DNA of 64,000 bases from Halobaculum sp. MBLA0143 (GTDB lineage Archaea; Halobacteriota; Halobacteria; Halobacteriales; Haloferacaceae): positions 1,550,001 through 1,614,000 of the forward strand of contig NZ_JBGKAC010000001.1 in NCBI RefSeq assembly GCF_041361465.1. The letters run 5' to 3'. The notes below the pieces were generated by a model, which was given only the letters and a program-made list of their open reading frames with translations, had not been told where the DNA came from and ran no database searches. Below, one piece after another: positions 42,069-50,592 of this stretch. How positions within the stretch are numbered: position 1 is the first letter of the stretch; each line of letters opens with the position of its first letter. A program made the translations under genes and the position numbers.

Positions 42069-42203
42069 CTACAACGACGACACGATCAGGAACGGCACGC
42101 CAAACAGCAGCACGGTCATGACGGCGAGGATCAGGCCGTAGCCGCCGACGGTCGCCAGCGCGGTCCGCAGCGACTCGTGGTCCAGCTGCGAGAGCACACC
42201 CAC
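42069..42203 (-). CDS. Small (44-residue) single-helix membrane protein
   Basis: A short frame: VGVLSQLDHESLRTALATVG then GYGLILAVMTVLLFGVPFLI and VSSL before TAG. One hydrophobic helix at about 20-42 follows an amphipathic N-terminus. Third positions are G/C-biased and the composition looks like a conserved haloarchaeal micro-protein. GTG at 42203 or 42197 are both possible starts. It lies between the broken toxin and the cysteine synthase family gene and is too short for routine gene finding. Confidence 0.6.
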   Translation of the reverse strand: MGVLSQLDHESLRTALATVGGYGLILAVMTVLLFGVPFLIVSSL

Positions 42204-42236
42204 AGACGAGCACCCCACTCACTTAGCTCTGTCTCG

Positions 42237-43214
42237 TCAGCCGTCGTTGGCGTCGAACAGTCCGGTCGACATGTAGCGTTCGCCGGAGTCCCAGTACACC
42301 GTGAGCACGAGCGGGTCCGGGCCGGCCGTGCCGGCGTCGGGCCGCGGCTCCCAGCCGTCGACGGCGACCGGACGGTAGCCCGGCGGCTCCCCGTCGACGA
42401 ACGCCCGGGCGACGCGGCGGGCCGCGAGGTTCGACGCGCCCGACGACTGGCCGACGAGGATCCCCTCCTCACGGGCCAGCCGGCGACACTCCGTCTCGGC
42501 GTCCGCCAGGTCGACGCGCAAGACCCCGTCCAACAGGTCCGTGTCCAGATTGGGGCTGACGAACCCCGGCCCCATCCCCTGGAAGGCGTCCTCGCCGGGG
42601 TCGTCGCCCGAGAGCACCGCGTTGGCCTCCGGCTCGACGGCGACGACGTCCACGTCCGGGAACGTCTCGCGGAGCCGGCGGCCGACCCCGGTGATCGTCC
42701 CGCCGGTGCCGACGCCACAGACGAGCGCGTCCGGCGTCCGGCCGTCCAACTGGTCGAGAATCTCCGGTCCCGTGGTCTCGTAGTGGGCGCCCGGGTTCGC
42801 GGGGTTGTCGAACTGGCTGAGCTGGACCATCCCCTGGGCGACCAGCTCGTCGGCGCGTTCGCGGGCCGCGGTGATGTCGCCGTCGACGAGCTCGACGGTG
42901 GCGCCGTACGCCCGCAGGAGGCGTCGTCGCTCCGGGCTCTTCGACGCCGGCATCACGATGGTCGCGTCGTACCCCTTCGCCGCCGCGGCGACGGCGATTC
43001 CGACGCCGGTGTTGCCGGAGGAGGGCTCGACGAGTTCGTCGCCCGGCTCCAGTTCGCCGGCGTCCTCGGCGGCTGCCACCATCGCGCTGGCCGGGCGGTC
43101 CTTCGCCGACCCCCCCGGGTTGCGCGACTCCAGTTTCGCGGCGACGGTCCCCCCGTCCGGCCCGCTCACCCTGACGAGCGGCGAGCCGATCGTCTCCAGC
43201 ACGGAGTCGTCCAT
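42237..43214 (-). CDS. Cysteine synthase family PLP enzyme
   Basis: A 325-residue fold type II PLP enzyme. PLP-lysine is Lys38 in NPGGSAKDRPA; the substrate loop is SSGNTG (65-70), and GVGTGGTITG binds phosphate. QSSGASNLAA near 260 is the C-terminal conserved motif. It most likely makes cysteine from O-acetylserine or O-phosphoserine and sulfide; cystathionine synthase activity is a possibility. ATG at 43214 gives the family start; the longer frame adds non-conserved residues. It stands alone between convergent or unrelated genes. Confidence 0.9.
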   Translation of the reverse strand: MDDSVLETIGSPLVRVSGPDGGTVAAKLESRNPGGSAKDRPASAMVAAAEDAGELEPGDELVEPSSGNTGVGIAVAAAAKGYDATIVMPASKSPERRRLLRAYGATVELVDGDITAARERADELVAQGMVQLSQFDNPANPGAHYETTGPEILDQLDGRTPDALVCGVGTGGTITGVGRRLRETFPDVDVVAVEPEANAVLSGDDPGEDAFQGMGPGFVSPNLDTDLLDGVLRVDLADAETECRRLAREEGILVGQSSGASNLAARRVARAFVDGEPPGYRPVAVDGWEPRPDAGTAGPDPLVLTVYWDSGERYMSTGLFDANDG

Positions 43215-43295
43215 ACCGAGGGTATGGCGGGCGGAGGTTTGAACCCGTCCCGACTCCGGCAACGGCTCTGGTGTCGCGGTCGCACGGCCGCAGTG

Positions 43296-45536
43296 TCAGC
43301 CGAACAACCGGTCGCGCAGCGAGCGGTCCGTCGGCCGCTCGGCGAGGACGACAGAGCAGTCCAGTTTCGACGCCACGTCGACGGTGGAGTCGCCGACGAG
43401 CCGGGAGACGAGCCCCCGCTCGGTCGCGCCCAGGATCACCATCGAGCAGTTGGCGGCCGCCCGTTGGATGGCCGCCTCCGTGTCGCCCGTCTCCACCCGG
43501 AGGTTCACGTCCGTCAGGCCGTGTTCTCGCGCCCAGTCGTCCAAGAACTCGACGCCTCTGTCCTCGTCGTCCGTGACGTGGAGGAGCGTGATCTCGGCGT
43601 CGTACTCCGACCGGAGGATCGACGCGAGCTCCGCAGACAGGTCCGACTCCGGTCCCCCGGCGGTCGGGAGGAGCACGTGTTCGGGGTCGAACCCGCGGTC
43701 ACGCAGGGCGAGGAAGTCACAGGGCAGCCCCGAGCCGAGCTCGGAGACGCGCGACTCCAGGCGTCCGCTGTCGCGGACCGTCGGGTCCCACCCCATCACG
43801 ACGAGGTCCGCCTCGTGGGTGTTGGCGGCGTCGAAGATCTCCTCGTACCCGCGGTGGGAGACGACGGTGTGAGTGTCGATCCCCACGCCGAACGTCTCGG
43901 CGTCTGCGTGCGCCTGGTCCAACACCTCGTGGTAGTCCTCCTCGAACTCCTCCAAGTGGTCTTTGGCGTACTGGAGTGAGGTCTGGTCCGGGACGGTGAT
44001 GACGTGGACGGCGTCGACGGTGCCGCCACCCTGGCGGGCGGCCGCCGCCGCGAACGTGACGAGGTCCGTCTCCGTCTCCGGGTTCGACAACGGCACCATC
44101 ACGCGGTACTGGCCGCCGTCCGGCTGGACGGTCGTCGCCGCGGACACGACGGGGTCCGGGAGGTCGTCTTCGCGTTCCAGGATGTACTCCGACAACACCC
44201 CCTCGGCGGTGGTGCGCGACCGGGCGTACAGGACGTACCACAGCACCGCCGCGACGACGAGCCCGCCCCCGAGCAGCCGGATAGTCGGGGAGATGTACGC
44301 GATCAGCGCGAACGACAGCAGTGTCCCGAGCACCGGCACCGCGGGGTACAACGGGACGGTGTACTCCGGCTCGTACTCCGGCACCTCCGCCTCCCGCATC
44401 ACGATCAGGGCGACGTTGAGCAGCCCGTAGATCACCAGGTGGAGGAAGCTCCCCAGCGAGGCGAGCTGGTTCACCTCACCGAGGAGGATGAACAGGAGGA
44501 TCAGCGCCCCCGTGATCCCGATGGCGCGGTACGGCGTCCCGAACCGGGGGTGGACGCGGTTGATCTCCGGCGAGAGGATCTCGTCGCGCCCCATGGCGAA
44601 GTTGATCCGCGAGGACGCCAGGATCGAGGCGTTCGCGGAGGAGGCGGTCGCCAACAGCCCGCCGGCCAACATTGCGACGGCGCCGACTGGGCCGAGCAGC
44701 CGGCGAGCTACCTCCACGACGGTGATGTTGCCCGCCATCTCCTGTTGTGCGATGAACCCCTGTTCGACCGCGGCAGCCATCGTGACGAGCACGAGCGCGT
44801 AGATCGACGTGACGATCACGACACTGCCGATGATCGCCCGCGGGAGGTTGCGGCCAGGCTCCTTGATCTCCTCGGCCACGCTCGTGATCTGGACGAACCC
44901 CAGGTAGGAGACGAAGATGATCCCCGTCGTCGTCAGCGTCGGACCGAACCCGGCCGCCGGCGGGAGGTTCGCGGGGTCGGCGCGGAGTGCCCCCACCACC
45001 GTGAACACGGCTAGGATCGCGACGAGGATCAGCACGATGACGTTCTGGAGCTTGCCCGTCTCCTTGGCGCCGACGTAGTTGACGAACACGAAGAAGGCGC
45101 CGCCGGCGAGCGCCACCGCCTGCACGCTCAGTGGGAACGAGAGTGTCACGCCGAGGCCGGCCAGCGTGACCTGCTCGCCGACGATGGCGACGATGTACTC
45201 TCCGAACCCGACCATGTAGAAGGCGGACGCGAACGCGAGCCCGAGCCAGTTGGCCCAGCCGGCGATCGAGCCGAACAACGGTCCGAGCGCCCGGTTGACG
45301 TAGAAGTACGCCCCGCCGGAGCGGGGCATCGCCGTCCCCAGCTCCGAGGCGGAGAAGGCTGTCAGCAGCGCGATGCTACCCCCGAGCACGAACGAGGCGA
45401 TGGCCATCACGCCCGCCTCCCGGATCGCCGTCCCCGGCAGGACGAAGATCCCGGCCCCGATCATCGTCCCGATTCCGATGGTCAGGGCCGCCAGCGGCCC
45501 GAGGTCCTTCGCCAGCTCCTCGTCGCCGCTGCTCAT
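43296..45536 (-). CDS. APC-family amino acid transporter with C-terminal Usp domains
   Basis: A 746-residue fusion. Residues about 10-440 hold twelve hydrophobic helices of the amino acid-polyamine-organocation family, with the signature GIGTMIGAGIFVLPGTAIRE at the first helix. Residues about 465-605 (YRVMVPLSNPETETD onwards) and 610-740 (FDPEHVLLPTAGGPESD to GATERGLVSRLVGDSTVDV) are two Usp-like domains in the cytoplasm, the second with a near-complete ATP loop. Fusion suggests that ATP or stress signals gate uptake. Its start overlaps the end of an upstream Usp gene by 4 bp, so three Usp domains are made together. Confidence 0.9.
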   Translation of the reverse strand: MSSGDEELAKDLGPLAALTIGIGTMIGAGIFVLPGTAIREAGVMAIASFVLGGSIALLTAFSASELGTAMPRSGGAYFYVNRALGPLFGSIAGWANWLGLAFASAFYMVGFGEYIVAIVGEQVTLAGLGVTLSFPLSVQAVALAGGAFFVFVNYVGAKETGKLQNVIVLILVAILAVFTVVGALRADPANLPPAAGFGPTLTTTGIIFVSYLGFVQITSVAEEIKEPGRNLPRAIIGSVVIVTSIYALVLVTMAAAVEQGFIAQQEMAGNITVVEVARRLLGPVGAVAMLAGGLLATASSANASILASSRINFAMGRDEILSPEINRVHPRFGTPYRAIGITGALILLFILLGEVNQLASLGSFLHLVIYGLLNVALIVMREAEVPEYEPEYTVPLYPAVPVLGTLLSFALIAYISPTIRLLGGGLVVAAVLWYVLYARSRTTAEGVLSEYILEREDDLPDPVVSAATTVQPDGGQYRVMVPLSNPETETDLVTFAAAAARQGGGTVDAVHVITVPDQTSLQYAKDHLEEFEEDYHEVLDQAHADAETFGVGIDTHTVVSHRGYEEIFDAANTHEADLVVMGWDPTVRDSGRLESRVSELGSGLPCDFLALRDRGFDPEHVLLPTAGGPESDLSAELASILRSEYDAEITLLHVTDDEDRGVEFLDDWAREHGLTDVNLRVETGDTEAAIQRAAANCSMVILGATERGLVSRLVGDSTVDVASKLDCSVVLAERPTDRSLRDRLFG

Positions 45537-46066
45537 CCGTCACCTCCGCCGTCCGTGTCGGACGCAGCCGTCTCGCTGTCGTCGTCCGCTGGGTCGTCAC
45601 CGCCGTCCCCGTCCGTCGAGTCGTCGTCGGGGGTCCGCGGGAGCGCGACGACGGGGACGGTCCCCTCGGTCACGAGCCGGAGCGACTGGTCGCCGGTGAG
45701 GAACTGTAGGATTCGGTTGCCTCCGCGCGACCGGTAGGCGACGGCGGACGCGTCCACCTCGGCGGCGGTGTCGAAGATCGCGTCTACCACGTCCGTCGCG
45801 TAGGTGACGTGGTCGTCGGCGTCCGGAAACACCCGACGAACGGCCGCGAACGCCTCCTCGGCCAGTTGTTCGGACTGTTCGACGGGGGTCTTGTCCGGCA
45901 CGCCGCCGGCCTTCTCCACGACGTGGAGCGTCGTCACCCGTCCTGGGGCGTACGGGGCGAGGGCAGCCGCCGTCGCCGTGGCGTCGTCGGCGTCGGCCAC
46001 GGGGACGAGGACGTGCTCCAGGAGGTCGGCGTTCGTCTCGCTCGGCGAGACCATGGGTGTAGTCAC
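45533..46066 (-). CDS. UspA-family protein paired with the transporter
   Basis: A 177-residue protein: LEHVLVPVADADDATATAAA at the start of the fold, AYRSRGGNRILQFLTGDQSL in place of the ATP loop, then VPVVALPRTP and a 30-residue Asp/Ser-rich tail. Its stop overlaps the transporter start by 4 bp. ATG at 46066; ATG at 46054 is an alternative that begins MVSPSETNAD. Presumably regulates the transporter; inference from the overlap only. Confidence 0.85.
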   Translation of the reverse strand: MTTPMVSPSETNADLLEHVLVPVADADDATATAAALAPYAPGRVTTLHVVEKAGGVPDKTPVEQSEQLAEEAFAAVRRVFPDADDHVTYATDVVDAIFDTAAEVDASAVAYRSRGGNRILQFLTGDQSLRLVTEGTVPVVALPRTPDDDSTDGDGGDDPADDDSETAASDTDGGGDG

Positions 46067-46144
46067 TCTCGTCGCGGGTTTAATACTCCCGCAACGGCAC
46101 GCTCGGTGCCCCTCTCGGAGCGACGTCGTCTCGACTGCCGGAGA

Positions 46145-46393
46145 CTAGAACGTGTAGTCGTCGTCGGTGCCCTCGTCCTGGAGAGCGGGGTCCTGTTGTT
46201 CGTCGGTCATCTGGTCGAACATGCTCTCGTCCATCTCCGTCGCCGCGTCCTCCTCCGTCGTCTGGTAGGCGGACAGTCCCCGCGAGAGCAGCTTCTCGAC
46301 CGCCTGGTCCCTGTTGATGAACTCCCCCTGTTCGACGAGCCGTTGCATCTCGCTCTCCGTCTGGTCCGACAGCGAGACTTCGATCTGAGTCAC
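46145..46393 (-). CDS. Ribbon-helix-helix (CopG-like) regulator
   Basis: An 82-residue protein. Residues 1-43 fit a ribbon-helix-helix: TQIEVSLSD strand, then ESEMQRLVEQGEF and NRDQAVEKLLSRGL helices. The C-terminal half is acidic and unstructured (TDEQQDPALQDEGTDDDY). GTG at 46393 was preferred over GTG at 46402 because a TATA-like box lies about 28 nt upstream. DNA binding as a dimer is expected; the target is unknown. Confidence 0.78.
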   Translation of the reverse strand: MTQIEVSLSDQTESEMQRLVEQGEFINRDQAVEKLLSRGLSAYQTTEEDAATEMDESMFDQMTDEQQDPALQDEGTDDDYTF

Positions 46394-46415
46394 GGGCCCC
46401 ACTTAGCTCCGTTCC

Positions 46416-46425
46416 ACAAATAATC
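46416..46425 (-). promoter_or_regulatory. TATA-like box for the ribbon-helix-helix gene
   Basis: Minus-strand gattatttgt is centred about 28 nt before the GTG at 46393, consistent with leaderless transcription. Confidence 0.5.
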
Positions 46426-46580
46426 CTCGGTTCGACCCACCCACGAGAGGTGTCACGCAGCCCCACGCCCCGGGCTGTCGCGGACGACGACGGGTCCACG
46501 AGCCGTCGGGAACGGCCGGTCGAGGCTGCAGGCGTGCCCGCGAGCGCAGGGTTGTCGTGTGCGCGCCGCGTAGTCCGGCC

Positions 46581-46997
46581 GTGAGCGACGCGACACCCAC
46601 CACGCTGGCGGCGACGGACATGGAGACGCTGCAGCCGACCCCGGAGTTCGACCCGACGGCCCACGCCGACACGGTACAGGCGTTGGGCGCAGACGGGCTC
46701 CAGTTTCACGTCTGGACGGCAGACTGGTGTCCGGACTGTCGAGGGCAGGTGCCGGCGTTCGCGGCCGTGCTGGAGGCCGCGGGCGTCGACGACGACGCCG
46801 TGACCGTCTACCCCGTCGAACGCGGTGACGACGGCAAGGTCGGCCCGGGAGTGGCCGAGTACGACGTAGACCTGATCCCGACGGTCGTCGTCTGCCGTGA
46901 CGGCGAGGAGCTCACTCGTTTCGAGGAGTCGGGCCCGTTGTCCATCGCGGCGACGCTCGCGCGTGACATCGGCGAGAACGGAGACGGCGAGGCGTGA
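46581..46997 (+). CDS. Thioredoxin-family protein
   Basis: A 138-residue thioredoxin-fold protein with active site DWCPDCRG (Cys50 and Cys53) and cis-Pro region LIPTVVV. A 35-residue N-terminal helix precedes the fold. No signal peptide, so cytoplasmic. GTG at 46581 begins SDATPTT; ATG at 46620 is an alternative. It probably reduces protein disulfides or acts on peroxide; the CPDC site differs from classic CGPC. Confidence 0.83.
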   Translation: MSDATPTTLAATDMETLQPTPEFDPTAHADTVQALGADGLQFHVWTADWCPDCRGQVPAFAAVLEAAGVDDDAVTVYPVERGDDGKVGPGVAEYDVDLIPTVVVCRDGEELTRFEESGPLSIAATLARDIGENGDGEA

Positions 46998-47052
46998 GGT
47001 GGGGACGGACGGGGATGAGACGGCCGGAGCGCTGGAGCCGCGCGACCGGCGA

Positions 47053-48252
47053 CTAGAACGTCGTCAGTTCGCCGTGGACGGCCCGCTCGGTCACGTCCGT
47101 CACCTCGGCCAGCTTCCGGTCGGCGATGGCCGCGACCTCCTCGCGCACGTCGTCGACGGCGACGCCCTCGTCCGTGACGACCCGGGCGTCGGCGACGTGG
47201 GGCTCGTCGATGGGACGGCCGATCTGGCTGAGGATCCGAACTTGGAGGTCGCGGATGCCGTCCACCTCGGCGACGACCGCCTCGGCCACCTCCGTCGACA
47301 GCAGGTTGTAGATCTTCCCGATGTGGTTGACTGGGTTCTTGCCGGAGGTGGCCTCCATGCTCATCGGCCGGTTGGGCGTGATGAGCCCGTTGGCACGGTT
47401 GCCGCGACCGACGGAGCCGTCGTCTCCCTGTTCTGCCGACAGCCCGGTCGTCGTGAGGTAGATCGACCCCTCCTCGACGTCGTCTGCGGTGTTGACCTCG
47501 ACGGAGACGGACCGGTCGGTGTGGGTCTCGGCGACCGCCCGGGTGCGCTCGCGGACGCCCGCGACAGCGTCGAGGTAGTCGTCGAGGTCGTCGACGTGTC
47601 GGTCGACGATCGCCGCCGCGACGGTCACGTCCAGGTGGTCGCCCTCGCGTTTCCCCATGATCTTCACGTCCGGCCCGAGCGCCGGGTTGTCGTCGGCGTA
47701 CGAGCCGTTCAGCTCCCGTTCGGCCTCCAGGACGACCCGTTCGGTCTCCGTCAGCGGGGCGTGACCGACGCCGTAGGAGGTGTCGTTGGCCATCGGCACC
47801 TGGACGCCGTCCTCGGAGAAGACGCTCTGGAGGTCGCCCGACCCCTCGCCCAGCTTCACGTCGATCACGACATCCGTGCCCAAGTCGAGCTCCGGGGCCG
47901 TCTCTCGCAGGTACTCCCGAGCCGCATCCAACGCCGTCGACTCGACGGGGAACTGCCGGCCGTCGTACTGTTTCGTCGCCCGGCCGACAATCAGGAGGTA
48001 GATCGGCTCCAACACCTCGCCGCCGCCGAACGCCGGCGCCGCCCGCCCGGCGACCAACTGCGTCTCGTCGGTGTTGTAGTGGAGCACCTCACCCACCCGG
48101 TCGAGGTACAGCTGCGACAGCGCCCGCGACACTGCCTCCGCGACCCCGTCACAGATGGAGTCCGGGTGACCGATCCCCTTCCGCTCGACGATCTCCACGT
48201 CCTGGTCCTCGACCGCACCACGATCCAGCTCGGAGACGCGCACGTTCCTCAT
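47053..48252 (-). CDS. mat: Archaeal S-adenosylmethionine synthetase (methionine adenosyltransferase)
   Basis: A 399-residue enzyme forming SAM from methionine and ATP. It is the archaeal type, distinct from bacterial Met[21 protein letters not shown] near the start, [14 protein letters not shown], and the central [20 protein letters not shown] and [14 protein letters not shown] segments. Length is standard. ATG at 48252 with a TATA-like box about 30 nt upstream indicates a leaderless transcript. Confidence 0.95.
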   Translation of the reverse strand: MRNVRVSELDRGAVEDQDVEIVERKGIGHPDSICDGVAEAVSRALSQLYLDRVGEVLHYNTDETQLVAGRAAPAFGGGEVLEPIYLLIVGRATKQYDGRQFPVESTALDAAREYLRETAPELDLGTDVVIDVKLGEGSGDLQSVFSEDGVQVPMANDTSYGVGHAPLTETERVVLEAERELNGSYADDNPALGPDVKIMGKREGDHLDVTVAAAIVDRHVDDLDDYLDAVAGVRERTRAVAETHTDRSVSVEVNTADDVEEGSIYLTTTGLSAEQGDDGSVGRGNRANGLITPNRPMSMEATSGKNPVNHIGKIYNLLSTEVAEAVVAEVDGIRDLQVRILSQIGRPIDEPHVADARVVTDEGVAVDDVREEVAAIADRKLAEVTDVTERAVHGELTTF

Positions 48253-48279
48253 TACTCACAGGGTGAGCCGGCCCGGTTG

Positions 48280-48288
48280 CTATAACTT
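48280..48288 (-). promoter_or_regulatory. TATA-like box for the SAM synthetase gene
   Basis: Minus-strand aagttatag lies 28-36 nt before the ATG at 48252, the usual leaderless distance. Confidence 0.55.
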
Positions 48289-48313
48289 GCGAAAAGTAAC
48301 GCCGCTCTTCGTA

Positions 48314-48898
48314 TTACTCTGAAGAATTACCGGTGAGCAGGAGCCCGAGGTAGGAGGTGCGAATCTGTTCCGTCGGGTCGAGTCCGAGGTTCGACAGGAG
48401 GCCGCGGGCGCCGTCGCGGACGCGTTCGACGCCGGTCTCGTTCGTCTCGGCTTCCACCTCGACGAACTCGCCCAGGTCCGTCACGCGGTCTAAGGTGACA
48501 GTGTAGCCGTCGAGGTCGAAGCGGTCGCGGCGCTTCTCGACGGTCGCGGCCGGCTCGTACCCCAGCCCCGCCAGGATCCCCGTCAATTCACCGTCGTCGT
48601 CGACGACCGTCTCGTGTTCCACGCGGGTCTTCGAGCCGGCGTCGACGAGCGGACCCTTGTACGTCAGTTTCGTCCGAGTGGTCGCGTCCCCGTCGGGGTC
48701 GACCGTCTCCCGGCGGATCCGCAGCGCCTCGTCCGTCTCCGCGAAGTCGCGGTCCGGGGCGTCGTAGTACGTGTCCGTCTGCTCGACGGTCCCCAGCGCC
48801 GACGCCCCGCGGTCGGCCAGCGCCTCGCGGACCGTCTCGTGTGTGGCCCGCACCTTCACTTCGACCTCGTAGCGCCCGTGTGTCTCGTCGTCTGGCAC
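48314..48898 (-). CDS. CYTH-domain protein (class IV adenylate cyclase-like)
   Basis: A 194-residue CYTH-fold protein. The ExExK signature is EVEVK at residues 11-15; further conserved acidic and basic residues include DTYYDAP, LRIRRE, KLTYKGP, EKRRDRF and LGEFVEVE. In archaea these CyaB-like proteins may be thiamine triphosphatases or polyphosphate-type enzymes rather than cyclases. The GTG at 48898 begins close to the signature; GTG at 48913 would add five residues. A tandem repeat lies just upstream. Confidence 0.85.
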   Translation of the reverse strand: MPDDETHGRYEVEVKVRATHETVREALADRGASALGTVEQTDTYYDAPDRDFAETDEALRIRRETVDPDGDATTRTKLTYKGPLVDAGSKTRVEHETVVDDDGELTGILAGLGYEPAATVEKRRDRFDLDGYTVTLDRVTDLGEFVEVEAETNETGVERVRDGARGLLSNLGLDPTEQIRTSYLGLLLTGNSSE

Positions 48899-48970
48899 GC
48901 CTGTCTGTCGCACAGGAGGTGTGAAAACGGTTGTCTCTCCCGCGTCCGCGCCGGCAACGCCGCGGATGGC

Positions 48971-49033
48971 GCCACGGGCGACGCAACCGACGACATCACA
49001 GGCGACGCGACCGACGACGCCACGGGCGACCCC
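48971..49033. repeat. 24-bp tandem repeats between hflX and the CYTH gene
   Basis: Copies at 48971-48994 and 48995-49018 plus 15 bp of a third share gccacgggcgacgcaaccga with a few differences. The array ends right at the hflX stop codon, so it may derive from a C-terminal extension that lost its frame. Confidence 0.8.
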
Positions 49034-49034
49034 G

Positions 49035-50324
49035 TCAGTCGTCGGTCGTCTCTTCGGCCCGCCGTCTGGCCTCGCGGACCACGTCCGGCCGGCCCACGAA
49101 CGTCACCGCGACTCGGTCGCCGTCGTAGTCGACGTCGGCCGTCCCGTGGTCGTGGAGCCACGACAGAACCGCCTGTGTCTCGCCCGTGTTCGGGAGCTCG
49201 AGCCGCGTCGTCTCCGTCGGCAACAACGCCCGGAGCCGGTCGCGCAGTTGCGCGAGTCCGTCCCCCTCCGTGGCGCTGACGGCGACCGGTTGCTCGGCGT
49301 CGGGCGCCAGCCGCGCGAGCGTCTCCGCCCGTCGAGCGACGGTCGCGTCGTCGACCAAGTCGGCCTTGTTGACCACCGGGAGCACCCGGTCGGCCTCGCT
49401 CGCGAGCACGTCCAGCGTGGTCTCGGCCCGGCGCCGGAACGCCTCGTCGTCGACGGCGGCGTCCACCACCGCAACCACGGCGTCGCTGTCGCCAATCTCT
49501 CCCAGCGTCGCCGAGAACGACTCCACGAGGTCGTGCGGGAGGTCGTCGATCAGCCCGACCGTGTCCGTGACGAGCAGCCGCCGACCGTCCACCGTCGCAC
49601 GCCGGGTCGTCGTCTCCAGCGTCTCGAACAGTCGATCCTCCGTGTTCGCCGTCACCGTCTCGTCGCCGTGGTTCTCCGCCAACGCCGACAGCGACAGGTC
49701 GTCGGCCAGCCGGTGGAGCAGCGTCGACTTCCCGGCGTTCGTGTAGCCCGCGAGCGCGACCAGGTCGAACCCCTGTTCGCGCCGCTCGGCCCGGCGTTCC
49801 GCCGCCGACGCCGACAGCGACTGGATCTCCGTCCGCAGCCGGTCGATCCGGTCGTCCACGTCGTAGACGATCGACCCCTTCTCCGTCCGGGAGCTCATCG
49901 ACTGTACCTCCGTCGTCTGTCTGAGCCGGGGGTACTCGTACTCCAGGGTGGCCAACTCCACCTGTTTCTTCGCCCGTTCGTCGCCCGCGCCGTCCGCGAA
50001 GATCTCCAAGACGAGTCGGTAGCGGTCGATCAGCTCCGTCCCGTCCGGCAACAGACCCCGGAGGTCACCGTGCTGGCCGGGAGTGAGCTGTCCGTCGAAG
50101 ATCACTGCGTCCGCATCCGTCTCGGCGACCCGTTCCGCCAGCGTCTCCGCTCGGCCGCGCCCGAGGTTGTACGTTCGGTCTTCGCGGCGCCGCTGAGTCA
50201 CTGTCGTCACTGTCTCGAACCCCGCCGCCGCGGCGAGGCGTTCGATCTCGTCCGTGTCCGGTCGTTCGTCCGCGTCGCGGGCCGCGATCACCGCGCGCCC
50301 GCCGTCGAGTCTCTCTCGTTGCAT
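49035..50324 (-). CDS. hflX: GTPase HflX
   Basis: A 429-residue ribosome-associated GTPase. The HflX N-terminal domain (TYNLGRGRAETLAE and FDGQLTPGQ) precedes a coiled segment and the G domain with P-loop GYTNAGKS (193-200), G3 DTVGLIDDLP and G4 NKAD. HflX splits stalled ribosomes and in bacteria responds to heat. The ATG at 50324 matches the expected start; an in-frame start at 50360 adds 12 unlikely residues. A gap of 268 bp with no recognisable feature follows to the next gene upstream. Confidence 0.92.
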   Translation of the reverse strand: MQRERLDGGRAVIAARDADERPDTDEIERLAAAAGFETVTTVTQRRREDRTYNLGRGRAETLAERVAETDADAVIFDGQLTPGQHGDLRGLLPDGTELIDRYRLVLEIFADGAGDERAKKQVELATLEYEYPRLRQTTEVQSMSSRTEKGSIVYDVDDRIDRLRTEIQSLSASAAERRAERREQGFDLVALAGYTNAGKSTLLHRLADDLSLSALAENHGDETVTANTEDRLFETLETTTRRATVDGRRLLVTDTVGLIDDLPHDLVESFSATLGEIGDSDAVVAVVDAAVDDEAFRRRAETTLDVLASEADRVLPVVNKADLVDDATVARRAETLARLAPDAEQPVAVSATEGDGLAQLRDRLRALLPTETTRLELPNTGETQAVLSWLHDHGTADVDYDGDRVAVTFVGRPDVVREARRRAEETTDD

Positions 50325-50592
50325 TCGTGTCGTCGCCGCCGCGCCGACCCGGCCCGTCACGGTCGGGGTGACGACCCGGGCGACGGACGACGCGTCGCTC
50401 GTCGAACAGTTCGTCCCACGGACGGATACGCCACTCGGCGCGAGAAGAGCCGTCCGTGCCGTCCCGACGAGCGCGTCCCCGTCGACGCGCTCACCGGCGC
50501 GTCGCGTGTACGGTCTGCATCTGTCTCCGAACGAGTGTTCCTGTCACAAGAGTGTTGCTGCTCCGTGTGGCTCTTTCACACGGGAGCGAGGG

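Noticed and set aside
46420-46450. tRNA T-loop-like ggttcgac string
   Set aside because: No matching acceptor, D or anticodon stems could be built around it.
50325-50592. Possible small gene between hflX and the DUF1998-type helicase
   Set aside because: Frames here have no consistent codon bias or recognisable motif; I see nothing in this 268-bp gap.
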